Of a DNA stretch of 64,000 bases, positions 8,676 to 16,184 are shown piece by piece. This DNA is from Rhodoferax_B ferrireducens_A. GTDB taxonomy: Bacteria; Pseudomonadota; Gammaproteobacteria; Burkholderiales; Burkholderiaceae_C. The stretch is taken from positions 588,457 through 652,456 of the forward strand of contig NZ_JAVDXT010000003.1 in NCBI RefSeq assembly GCF_031458075.1, given 5' to 3'. Numbering within the stretch: position 1 is the first letter of the stretch; every line of letters starts with the position of its first letter. The notes beneath the pieces are model-generated. The model was given only the letters and a program-made list of their open reading frames with translations, searched no databases and was not told where the DNA came from. A program made the translations under genes and the position numbers.

Positions 8676-8981
8676 ATGGTCACCTGCTATCTGCGCTACG
8701 TCATCGACCCCTACAAGCTCCCCGAGTTTGAGCACTACGGCAAGCTGTGGATTCCGCTGGTCGAAAAGTTCGGCGGCCAGCACCATGGCTATTTTCTGCC
8801 GTCGGAAGGGGCGAACAATATTGCGCTGGCGATGTTTACTTTCCCGTCGCTGACCGACTACGAGGTCTACCGCATCGAATCGATGCAAGACCCCGCATGC
8901 CAGGCCGCCTTCCGCTACGCCGAGGAGACGCGTTGCATCCTCAGCTACGAGCGCAGCTTCTTTAGGCCGGTATTTGCCTGA
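8676..8981 (+). CDS. NIPSNAP-family protein
   Basis: Small cytoplasmic protein of 101 residues with the ferredoxin-like alpha/beta barrel fold of the NIPSNAP family; no reaction is known for the bacterial members. Recognised from MVTCYLRYVIDPYKLPEFE at the N-terminus, then GGQHHGYFLPSEGANNIAL and the closing segment CILSYERSFFRPV. An ATG three codons upstream (8667) is possible; 8676 matches the usual family start. It sits between the M48 protease and the VOC protein and may be cotranscribed with the latter. Confidence 0.82.
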   Translation: MVTCYLRYVIDPYKLPEFEHYGKLWIPLVEKFGGQHHGYFLPSEGANNIALAMFTFPSLTDYEVYRIESMQDPACQAAFRYAEETRCILSYERSFFRPVFA

Positions 8982-8994
8982 GGCCGGTGGCTCG

Positions 8995-9657
8995 ATGCGG
9001 CGCTGCTGTATTGACCACATCACCGTCACGGCGCCTACGCTGGATGCAGGTGCCGCGTGGGTACAACAGGCGCTCGGTGTGGCGCCGCACATGGGCGGAG
9101 AGCATCCGCGCATGGCGACCCACAATCGGCTGTTGCGGCTGGGCGATGCGCTGTTTCTGGAGGTGATTGCGCCCAATCCGCTGGCGAGCCCACCGGCCCG
9201 GCCACGCTGGTTTGCGCTCGATACTTTGCAGCCCGGTACCGAACCGGCCTTGGCGACCTGGGTCGCCCGCAGCCCCGACATCCAGGCGAGCTTAGCCGCA
9301 TCCACCGAAGCGCTGGGTGCGGTGGAGCCCATGCAGCGCGGCGCTCTGCATTGGCTGATCACCATTCCTGCGGATGGCGCGCTGCCGCTGCAAGGCATTG
9401 CGCCTGCCTTGATCGAATGGCAGACGCAGGAACACCCCGCGGCCAAGCTGCCGGATCTGGGCTTGTCGCTGCTTCAGCTCGAGCTACTGCACCCCGAGCC
9501 GCAGCGCATTGCGCGGTTGCTGGGCTCGCTGGAGATCGACGACGGCCGGCTGCGGGTGGGCCTGCTCGCGCAGGGGTCACCGCGTCTGGTTGCGCATATC
9601 CAGACGCCGCAGGGGCTGCGCCAGTTGCCCCTGCTCAGGTCACCGGCGCCGGGTTGA
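8995..9657 (+). CDS. VOC / glyoxalase-like domain protein
   Basis: Predicted metal-dependent or metal-free VOC-fold protein of 220 residues, function unknown. The opening CIDHITVTAPTLDAGAAWV is the typical first beta-alpha unit with its metal-type His, followed by MGGEHPRMATHNRLLRLGD and FLEVIAPNP (second ligand Glu), which matches the glyoxalase-like domain family. The ATG at 8995 gives a normal N-terminus; an upstream TTG at 8974 overlaps the NIPSNAP stop. Its end overlaps the end of the convergent garD gene by 23 bases. Confidence 0.8.
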   Translation: MRRCCIDHITVTAPTLDAGAAWVQQALGVAPHMGGEHPRMATHNRLLRLGDALFLEVIAPNPLASPPARPRWFALDTLQPGTEPALATWVARSPDIQASLAASTEALGAVEPMQRGALHWLITIPADGALPLQGIAPALIEWQTQEHPAAKLPDLGLSLLQLELLHPEPQRIARLLGSLEIDDGRLRVGLLAQGSPRLVAHIQTPQGLRQLPLLRSPAPG

Positions 9658-11245
9658 ACAGCACCAGGGCGTTGTGCAGCTTCCAGTGCTCGGCCCAGGT
9701 TTTCTTGCGGCCGCTGGCCACGTCCAGCATCAGCTGGAACAGCTCCCAGCCCACGTCTTCGATGCTGCAGCTGCCGTCGGCGATGGTGCCGGCGTTCACG
9801 TCCATCAGGTCATGCCAGCGGCGCGCCAGGTCGCTGCGCGTGGCCACCTTGATGACGGGTACCTGGGCCAGGCCGTAGGGCGTGCCGCGTCCCGTGGTGA
9901 ACACATGCAGGTTCATGCCGGCGGCCAGCTGCAAGGTGCCGCAAATGAAGTCGCTGGCCGGGGTGGCGGCGTAGGTCAGCCCTTTTTGCTTGAGCTTTTC
10001 GCCCGGGGCCAGCACGCCGGTGATGGGTACCGAGCCGGACTTGACGATGGAGCCCATGGCCTTTTCGACGATGTTGGACAGGCCGCCCTTTTTGTTGCCC
10101 GGCGTGGTGTTGGCGCTGCGGTCCACCTGGCCGCGCTGCAGGTAGGCGTCGTACCAGGCCATTTCCTTGATCATGGCCGCGGCCACTTCGGGCGTGGACG
10201 CGCGCGAAGTCAGCTGGTCTATGCCGTCGCGCACCTCGGTGGTTTCCGAGAACATCACGCTGGCGCCGGCGCGCACCAGCAGGTCGGTGCAAAAGCCCAC
10301 GGCCGGGTTCGCGGTCACGCCCGAGAACGCGTCGCTGCCGCCGCACTGCACGCCGACCACCAGCTCGCTGGCGGGCACGGTTTCGCGGCGGCGCGCGTTC
10401 AGTCGTTCCAGGTGCTCCTCGGCCTGGCGCATGATGGATTCGACCATGGACATGAAGCCCACATGGGCGTCGTCCTGCAGACACACCACGTCGAGCTTGG
10501 TTTCGGCGCTGGTACCCACATCGGCCACATTGCGCTCGTCGATCAGAGGGATGCTGCCGGGCGGCAGCAGGCGCTCGGGTTGCAGCTTTTCGCAGCCCAG
10601 GCTGACCACCATCACCTCGCCGCCGAAGTTCGGGTTCAGGCTGATGTTGCGCAGGGTGCGGATCGGGATGATGGCGTCGGGCGCGTCGATCGCCACGCCG
10701 CAGCCGTAGCCGTGCTCCAGCGCCACCACGTCGTCCACGTTGGGGAACTTGGGCAGCAGCTCGGCCTTGATGCGCTGCACCGCAAAGTCGGTGACGCCGG
10801 CCACGCACTGCACGGTCTGGGTGATGGCCAGGATGTTGCGCGTGCCCACCGAGCCGTCGGCGTTGCGAAAGCCTTCAAAGCTGTAGCCCTCCAGCGGCGG
10901 CAGGGGCTCGGGCTTGACGGTGGCGATGGGCAGGTTGTCCAGCCCGCGCGCGTCGGGCATTTGCAGCAGGCGCTCGTGCACCCAGCTGCCGGCCGGAATG
11001 TCTTGCAGCGCGTAGCCGATGGGAATGCCGTAGCGCAACACCGGCGCCTGGGCGGCCAGGTCCACCAGCGCCACCTTGTGGCCTTGTGGCACCCGGTCGC
11101 GCAGTACCAGGCCGCTGGGCAGGATGCTGCCAGGTGGCAGGCCGCCGTCGTTGGCCACGATGGCGACGTTGTCGCGCGCATGCATGCGGATGGTGAGCGG
11201 GGCCTGGGCGGGGGCGCTGGCGGAAAGTGGGGCGGCGTCGGACAT
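9635..11245 (-). CDS. garD: galactarate dehydratase
   Basis: Dehydrates galactarate (meso-galactarate) to 5-keto-4-deoxyglucarate, the first step of galactarate use, as an Fe(II) enzyme in the cytoplasm. The 536-residue protein follows E. coli GarD along its whole length: IRMHARDNVAIVANDGGL, NADGSVGTRN, SLNPNFGGEVMVVSLGCEKL, CGGSDAFSGVTANPAVG and the C-terminal LVLFNPAPVT. UxaA altronate dehydratase is a relative, but these segments match GarD better. The start at 11245 has a strong AAGGAG. A perfect 9-bp palindrome (11273-11293) lies in its promoter region, and the GntR regulator is immediately upstream on the same strand. Confidence 0.93.
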   Translation of the reverse strand: MSDAAPLSASAPAQAPLTIRMHARDNVAIVANDGGLPPGSILPSGLVLRDRVPQGHKVALVDLAAQAPVLRYGIPIGYALQDIPAGSWVHERLLQMPDARGLDNLPIATVKPEPLPPLEGYSFEGFRNADGSVGTRNILAITQTVQCVAGVTDFAVQRIKAELLPKFPNVDDVVALEHGYGCGVAIDAPDAIIPIRTLRNISLNPNFGGEVMVVSLGCEKLQPERLLPPGSIPLIDERNVADVGTSAETKLDVVCLQDDAHVGFMSMVESIMRQAEEHLERLNARRRETVPASELVVGVQCGGSDAFSGVTANPAVGFCTDLLVRAGASVMFSETTEVRDGIDQLTSRASTPEVAAAMIKEMAWYDAYLQRGQVDRSANTTPGNKKGGLSNIVEKAMGSIVKSGSVPITGVLAPGEKLKQKGLTYAATPASDFICGTLQLAAGMNLHVFTTGRGTPYGLAQVPVIKVATRSDLARRWHDLMDVNAGTIADGSCSIEDVGWELFQLMLDVASGRKKTWAEHWKLHNALVLFNPAPVT

Positions 11246-11272
11246 GGGTGTCTCCTTGTGGCCGCAATTATC

Positions 11273-11293
11273 TGACAACTTGAAAAGTTGTCA
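11273..11293. promoter_or_regulatory. palindromic operator upstream of garD
   Basis: TGACAACTT and AAGTTGTCA form a perfect 9-bp inverted repeat around GAA. It lies 28 bases before the garD start and after the end of the GntR-family regulator gene. Size and symmetry suit a FadR-type GntR dimer. A further half, TTGTCA, occurs at 11307-11312. Repression by the adjacent regulator is inference. Confidence 0.6.
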
Positions 11294-11310
11294 AGCAAAC
11301 TAAGCTGTTG

Positions 11311-12027
11311 TCAGGGCAGCTGGGTGCTCTCGAAGATCCGCCGTTTGGCGTTCAGGATGTGGATACGGATGGCTTCGGCCGCGTCGCCGGGCGAGCGCCG
11401 GGTGATGGCGTCGACGATGGCCTGGTGCTCGGCCTGCGTGGTGCGTACCCGCTCCAGGCTCTTCTTGTCGGTGATGTTGCGGGCCAGCTCGATGAACTGC
11501 CGGATCGGCGCCACGCTGGTGTCTATGGTGGTGACGAAGAACGGGTTGTGCGATGCCCGGGCGATCGCCAGGTGGAAGCGCACGTCCTCGTCGGCACCCG
11601 AATGGCCGGCTTCCATGGCAGTGTTCAGCGCGTCGAAGGCTTGGCGCAGTGCCTCCAGGTCGGCTTCCTCCCGGAATTCGGCAGCACCCGCGGCCGCGCC
11701 CATCTCGATACAGCTGCGGAAGGCGTAGTAGCGCTCGATGTCGGCCAGGCTCTTGATCGGCGTGGCCACCACCACCGGCGAGCCGGGCGCGCGTATCACC
11801 GTGCTGCCGGCACCGCGCTTGGAATCGATGATGCCGTCGGAGCGCAGCCGGGCCAGCGCCTCGCGCACCGTGGGCCGCGACACGCCGAACTGGCTGGCCA
11901 GCGCGCCCTCGGTGGGCAGCTTGTTGGACGGTGCGAAGTCGCCGCGCAGGATGGACTCGACTACATGGGCGTAGATGCGGTCGGGCAGGGAGCCCACGCC
12001 GACGTTGTGCAACAGGGATTCGTTCAT
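11311..12027 (-). CDS. GntR-family (FadR subfamily) transcriptional regulator
   Basis: 238 residues with an N-terminal winged helix (about 12-80; LPTEGALASQFGVSRPTVREALARL is the helix-turn-helix) and a C-terminal FCD domain (about 95-230) that binds a small ligand, often a sugar acid or carboxylate, through metal-bound His/Asp residues (D in DEDVRFH, HNPFF and the later AEHQAIVDAI). It lies between garD and the divergent Bug-receptor operon and probably controls both. The ligand may be galactarate or a pathway intermediate; that is inferred from position only. Confidence 0.9.
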   Translation of the reverse strand: MNESLLHNVGVGSLPDRIYAHVVESILRGDFAPSNKLPTEGALASQFGVSRPTVREALARLRSDGIIDSKRGAGSTVIRAPGSPVVVATPIKSLADIERYYAFRSCIEMGAAAGAAEFREEADLEALRQAFDALNTAMEAGHSGADEDVRFHLAIARASHNPFFVTTIDTSVAPIRQFIELARNITDKKSLERVRTTQAEHQAIVDAITRRSPGDAAEAIRIHILNAKRRIFESTQLP

Positions 12028-12122
12028 GGAGGGCCGGGTGGATGGGCAGTACGGAGGATGCTGGATTCTGACAGGTCTGCCTTGGCTTGTTTAGCAGATT
12101 GCGGAGGTTTCTCTAAAGTTGT

Positions 12123-12150
12123 TTGACATACAAGCGTTATTAAATAGAAT
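12123..12150 (+). promoter_or_regulatory. sigma-70 promoter for the Bug receptor operon
   Basis: TTGACA at 12123-12128, a 16-bp spacer and TAGAAT at 12145-12150. It is AT-rich against a GC-rich background and points at the receptor gene starting at 12229. The direct repeat TGACATACAAGC (12124-12135) / TGACATTCAAGC (12154-12165) covers the -35 box and the likely start site, so a repressor bound there would block transcription. Confidence 0.6.
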
Positions 12151-12153
12151 GCC

Positions 12154-12165
12154 TGACATTCAAGC
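12154..12165 (+). promoter_or_regulatory. second copy of TGACAT(A/T)CAAGC, candidate operator
   Basis: Eleven of twelve bases match the copy at 12124-12135, with starts exactly 30 bp apart (about three helical turns). The core TGACA is shared with the garD palindrome at 11273-11293, so the GntR regulator may bind both places. Confidence 0.4.
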
Positions 12166-12228
12166 CCGTCCGCATGGCCTGCAATGCACGCCGGCGGCAC
12201 CCCCCACGACAACGACACGGAGACCCCC

Positions 12229-13185
12229 ATGAAATTCCGCCTGGCCTGCATGGCCGCCGCCTTGGCACTCTCGACCAGCGCATTCGCCTGGCCCGACAAG
12301 ACCGTCACCCTGGTGGTGCCGTTCCCACCCGGCGGTGCCACCGACACCCTGGCCCGCACCCTCACGCCCAAGCTGCAAGAGCGCTTCAAGCAAACCGTCA
12401 TCGTCGACAACAAGGCCGGCGCCACCGGCACCATAGGCGCCACCTTTGTGAAGCGCGCACCGGCCGACGGCTACACCCTGCTGGTCACCTCGCTGGGCCC
12501 GCTGGTCATGGCGCCGCATCTGCTGTCCAAAGTGGCCTATGACGCGGGCAAGGACTTCGACTACCTGACGGTCGCGGTGCAGGCGCCGAATGTGCTGGTT
12601 GTGCCGGCGGCCTCGCCCTACAAGTCGGTGGCCGAGCTGATCGCCGCCGAAAAGGCCCAGCCCGGCAAGCTGACCTTTGCCTCGGCCGGCAACGGCACTT
12701 CCGACCACCTGAGCGCCGAGCTGTTCTGGCTGCAATCCGGCACCTCGGGCCTGCACGTGCCCTACAAGGGCGCGGCCCCGGCCATCACCGACCTGCTGGG
12801 TGGGCAGATCGACGCCGCCTTCCAGAACATCAACAACGTGATCCAGTACATCCACGCGGGCAAGCTGCGGGTGCTGGCGATTGCCAGCGCCAAGCGTTCG
12901 CCATTGCTGCCCGGCACGCCCACGCTGGCCGAGTCCGGTGTCAAGGATGCCGAGGTCAATTCCTGGCAGGGCGTAGTGGCTCCCAAGGGCCTGCCGCCCG
13001 AGGTCAAGGCCCAGATCCATGCGGCCCTGATGGAAGCCCTGGCCGACCCGCAGGTCAAGCAGAAATTTGTCGACATGGGCTTTGAGCTGGTGGGCAACAC
13101 GCCCGAGCAGTTCAGCGCCTACCAGGCCAGCGAATCGGTGCGCTGGAAGAAGCTGATCGAGACGCGAAAAATTTCTGCGGACTGA
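12229..13185 (+). CDS. Bug/TctC-family periplasmic solute receptor
   Basis: Extracytoplasmic binding protein of 318 residues of the tripartite tricarboxylate transporter type. Signal peptide at about 1-22 (MKFRLACMAAALALS, cleavage after AFA). Family marks: WPDKTVTLVVPFPPGGATDTLAR near the mature N-terminus, VDNKAGATGTIGA, HVPYKGAAPAITDLLGGQID and GTPTLAESG. The ligand is likely a carboxylic or sugar acid given the adjacent galactarate genes. The start at 12229 has a GGAGAC ribosome site. No TctA or TctB gene is nearby. It heads a three-gene operon with another Bug receptor and a dehydrogenase. Confidence 0.9.
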   Translation: MKFRLACMAAALALSTSAFAWPDKTVTLVVPFPPGGATDTLARTLTPKLQERFKQTVIVDNKAGATGTIGATFVKRAPADGYTLLVTSLGPLVMAPHLLSKVAYDAGKDFDYLTVAVQAPNVLVVPAASPYKSVAELIAAEKAQPGKLTFASAGNGTSDHLSAELFWLQSGTSGLHVPYKGAAPAITDLLGGQIDAAFQNINNVIQYIHAGKLRVLAIASAKRSPLLPGTPTLAESGVKDAEVNSWQGVVAPKGLPPEVKAQIHAALMEALADPQVKQKFVDMGFELVGNTPEQFSAYQASESVRWKKLIETRKISAD

Positions 13186-13217
13186 TTGCATTCCAAAAAA
13201 TACGCGGAGACAAAACC

Positions 13218-14186
13218 ATGCGATTCACCCAGCTGGCGCTTGCCACACTCACGGCTTTGTCCACCAGCCTGGCGCTGGCGCAAGGCGCGTTCCCCAGCCG
13301 GCCGGTCACCCTGGTCGTGCCCTTCGCCCCGGGTGGCGGCACCGACACCGGAGCCCGGCTGGTGGCGCAGAAGCTGTCCCTGAAGTGGGGCCAGCCGGTG
13401 GTCATCGACAACAAGGGCGGCGCGGCCGGCATGATCGGCGCCGACCTGGTGGCCAAGGCCAAGCCCGACGGCTACACCTTGCTGATGGGCAACATCGGCA
13501 CCCAGGCCATCAACCCGGCGCTGTACAAGAAGATGCCCTACGACGCCGACCACGCGTTCGAGCCGGTGTCGCTGGTGGCCGAGCTGCCGCTGGTGATGAT
13601 GGTGAACCCGCAGGTGCCGGCCAAGACGGCCAAGGAATTCATCGCCTACGCCAAGACCCAGCCCGGCAGGCTCAGCTACAGCAGCTCGGGCGCGGGCGGC
13701 TCCATGCACCTGGCGGCCGAGATGTTCAAGAGCGGCTCCAGCACCTTTGTGCTGCACGTGCCCTACCGCGGCGGCGGCCCGGCGATGGCCGACCTGATCG
13801 CCGGCCATGTGCAGCTGGCGTTTGCCACCGTGCTGGAATCCAGCGGCCACATCAAATCGGGCACGGTGCGGGCCCTGGCCGTCACCGGCGACAAGCGGGT
13901 GCCGGCGCTGCCCGATGTGCCCACGCTGGCCGAGGCCGCGCTGCCCGGCTTCAACTCCATCTCCTGGATCGGCATCCTGGCGCCTGCCGGCACGCCCAAG
14001 GACACCGTGGACAAAATCTCCGCCGATGTGCGCGAGGTGCTGGCCGCCGACGAAACCCAGCGCAAGCTCACCGACCTGGGCGCCCTGCCCAAGGGCAGCA
14101 CGCCGGCGCAGTTCCAGCAGCTGATTGCCAACGACCGCAAGCGCTACACGCAGATCATTCTGGACAAGAAAATCGGCATCGACTGA
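13218..14186 (+). CDS. Bug/TctC-family periplasmic solute receptor
   Basis: 322-residue paralogue of the preceding gene, 32 bases downstream, with its own ribosome site (gcggagac). Signal peptide about 1-22 ending ALA-QG. Conserved Bug segments include FPSRPVTLVVPFAPGGGTDTGAR, IDNKGGAAGMIGADLV, HVPYRGGGPAMADLIAGHVQ and DVPTLAEAALPGF. Two different receptors in one operon suggest that related acids are captured. Any membrane partner must be encoded elsewhere. Confidence 0.9.
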   Translation: MRFTQLALATLTALSTSLALAQGAFPSRPVTLVVPFAPGGGTDTGARLVAQKLSLKWGQPVVIDNKGGAAGMIGADLVAKAKPDGYTLLMGNIGTQAINPALYKKMPYDADHAFEPVSLVAELPLVMMVNPQVPAKTAKEFIAYAKTQPGRLSYSSSGAGGSMHLAAEMFKSGSSTFVLHVPYRGGGPAMADLIAGHVQLAFATVLESSGHIKSGTVRALAVTGDKRVPALPDVPTLAEAALPGFNSISWIGILAPAGTPKDTVDKISADVREVLAADETQRKLTDLGALPKGSTPAQFQQLIANDRKRYTQIILDKKIGID

Positions 14187-14200
14187 ACAAGGAACCACCT

Positions 14201-15148
14201 ATGAGCATCCGCCCTCACATCCTGCAAAACGGCGCCTTGACCCCCGCCCTGGAGGCCGCGCTGGCCACCGCATTCGAGGTGCGGCGCCTGGCCGACCAGG
14301 CCGATCCCCAGGCCTTTCTGGCCGAGCACGGCGCCCGCTTCACCGGCCTGGTGACCTCGGCCCCGGCCGGTGCCTCGGCGGCGTTGCTTGCGTCCCTGCC
14401 GGCGCTGCGGGTGATTTCCAGCCACGGCGTCGGCCTGGACCAGATCGATGTGGCCGGCGCCGCCCAGCGCGGCATTGCCGTGGGCTACACGCCCGAGGTG
14501 CTGAATGACTGCGTGGCCGACCTGGCCATGGCCTTGCTGCTCGACGTGGCGCGCGGCACCAGCGCAGCCGACCGCTTTGTACGCCGTGGCGACTGGACCC
14601 AGGGCAAGTTCCGCCTGGCGCGCAAGGTCACCGGCCAGCGCCTGGGCATTCTGGGCCTGGGCCGCATCGGTCGGGCCATCGCCCAGCGCGCGGCCGGCTT
14701 CGAGATGCAGATCCGCTACACCAACCGCAAGCCGGTGGCCGACGTGGCCTGGACCTTCGAGCCCTCGGTGGTGGAGCTGGCGCGCTGGGCCGACACCCTG
14801 GTGGTCATCACCGCCGGCGGCGCCGCCACCCGGCATCTGGTGAACGCCGAGGTGCTGGAGGCGCTGGGGTCGGACGGCTTCCTGGTCAATGTGGCGCGCG
14901 GCTCGGTGGTCGACCAGGCGGCGCTGGTGCAGGCCCTGCAGCAGGGCCGCATCGCCGGTGCCGGCCTGGACGTGTACGCCGACGAGCCGAACGTGCCGGC
15001 CGAGCTGATGGCGCTGGACAACGTGGTGCTGCTGCCGCACATCGCCAGCGCCACCCGCGAAACCCGCCAGGCCATGGAGGCCTTGACCGTGGACAACCTG
15101 CGGGCCTTTTACGCTGGCGGCAAGGTGTTGGCCTCGGCTTTGGCATGA
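14201..15148 (+). CDS. D-isomer-specific 2-hydroxyacid dehydrogenase
   Basis: NAD(P)H-dependent reduction of a 2-keto acid such as glyoxylate or hydroxypyruvate. 315 residues: substrate domain, then a Rossmann fold with GILGLGRIGRAIAQRA (about 144-159). The catalytic residues are Arg in NVARGSVVD, Glu in DVYADEPNVP and His in LLPHIASATRE. An AAGGAA site precedes the ATG, and the gene follows the second Bug receptor by 14 bases, so it is in the same operon. It could handle a C3 keto acid from sugar-acid breakdown in place of GarR, but the substrate is not shown by the sequence. Confidence 0.88.
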   Translation: MSIRPHILQNGALTPALEAALATAFEVRRLADQADPQAFLAEHGARFTGLVTSAPAGASAALLASLPALRVISSHGVGLDQIDVAGAAQRGIAVGYTPEVLNDCVADLAMALLLDVARGTSAADRFVRRGDWTQGKFRLARKVTGQRLGILGLGRIGRAIAQRAAGFEMQIRYTNRKPVADVAWTFEPSVVELARWADTLVVITAGGAATRHLVNAEVLEALGSDGFLVNVARGSVVDQAALVQALQQGRIAGAGLDVYADEPNVPAELMALDNVVLLPHIASATRETRQAMEALTVDNLRAFYAGGKVLASALA

Positions 15149-15207
15149 AATTGGCCTCTGGCGCATATTCCACCAGCGCAAGCAGCTATTGATTCAATAG
15201 CGATTAC
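15148..15207 (-). repeat. intergenic palindromic repeat, copy 4
   Basis: Reverse-oriented copy: ttggcctctggcgcatattc, caccagcgcaagcagctatt, gattcaatagc. It fills nearly the whole gap between two convergent genes and may serve as a bidirectional transcript end. It abuts both stop codons. Confidence 0.8.
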
Positions 15208-16184
15208 GGTATCCGGCGGGCCAGGCCGAACTCGGCCGCCAGCCGCTGGTACTCGGCAGTCTGGCGCGCCACCAGCGCGTCCAGCGCCGGGCCGCTGACC
15301 CAGCCGGGTTGCAGGCCGGCCTGCACCAGTTGCTGGCCCAGGGCCGGGTGGGCGGCGGCCCGGGCCAGCGCATCGTTCCAGTCGCGGGCCTCGCGCTCGC
15401 TGACCTGGGGGCCGAGGTAGACGCCGCGCACGATGGGCCACTGGATGTCGAAACCCTGTTCCTTGGCGGTCGGCACCTGGGCCCAGCGCCCGGGCAGGCG
15501 CTGGCTGGACAGCACGGCCAGCACCCGCACGGGAACCCCTTGTTCGATTTGCCGCCCCACCTCGGCCGCATCGCCGGCCAGCACCTGCACATGGTCGCCG
15601 CGCAAGGCGGTCAGCGCCTCGCCGCCGCCTTCAAAGGCCACGAAGCGCATGGACTTGTGGCTGACACCTGCGGCCCGGGCCAGCAGCGCAGCCTTCATCC
15701 AGTCCTGGCTGCCGATGGCGCCGCCCGCGCCAAACACAATCCGGTTCGGGTCGCTGCGCAGCGCGTCCAGCAGCTGGCGCAGGCTGCGGTAGGGCGCGTC
15801 CTGGCGCACCGCCACCACGCCGTAGTCCATGCCCAGGGCGGCCAGCCAGCGCACATCGCGCGCGCTGTAGGGGCCAAACCGGCCCTGCGCCAGATTCAGC
15901 AGCGAGCCCGAGGAAAACGCCACGATGGTCTGGCCGTCGGCCGGCCGCTGCGTCACCGTGCTGTGGAAGGCCAGCGCGCCTATGCCGCCCGGCTGGTAGG
16001 CAATCGCCAGCGGCACGCGGGTCTGGCCCGCGGCCTGCAGCATGTCGCGCACCAGCTGGCAGGTCAGGTCAAAGCCGCCACCGCCCTTGGCCGGGGCGAT
16101 GCAGCGCGCGCCTTCGGGCAGGCCGGCCTGGGCAGTATTTGCCAGCAGGCAGGCCAACAGCAGCCAGCGGTGTAGGCGGCTCAT
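15204..16184 (-). CDS. tctC: TctC-type tricarboxylate-binding periplasmic protein
   Basis: 326 residues with a signal peptide (about 1-20, cleavage at AQA-GL). The mature start EGARCIAPAKGGGGFDLTCQ is the hallmark of the citrate-type TctC/BctC group, distinct from the other three receptors here; the two Cys in it are conserved. Its ATG overlaps the TGA of the sensor kinase gene (ATGA at 16181-16184), so translation is coupled. In Bordetella BctC contacts the sensor BctE, and a similar sensing role is plausible here because no TctA/TctB permease genes are present. Confidence 0.85.
   Translation of the reverse strand: MSRLHRWLLLACLLANTAQAGLPEGARCIAPAKGGGGFDLTCQLVRDMLQAAGQTRVPLAIAYQPGGIGALAFHSTVTQRPADGQTIVAFSSGSLLNLAQGRFGPYSARDVRWLAALGMDYGVVAVRQDAPYRSLRQLLDALRSDPNRIVFGAGGAIGSQDWMKAALLARAAGVSHKSMRFVAFEGGGEALTALRGDHVQVLAGDAAEVGRQIEQGVPVRVLAVLSSQRLPGRWAQVPTAKEQGFDIQWPIVRGVYLGPQVSEREARDWNDALARAAAHPALGQQLVQAGLQPGWVSGPALDALVARQTAEYQRLAAEFGLARRIP

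Noticed and set aside
13385..15148. A 587-codon plus-strand frame reading through the second Bug receptor into the dehydrogenase
   Set aside because: The first part is an alternate frame of the receptor gene without sensible protein features. The dehydrogenase has its own ATG and ribosome site at 14201.
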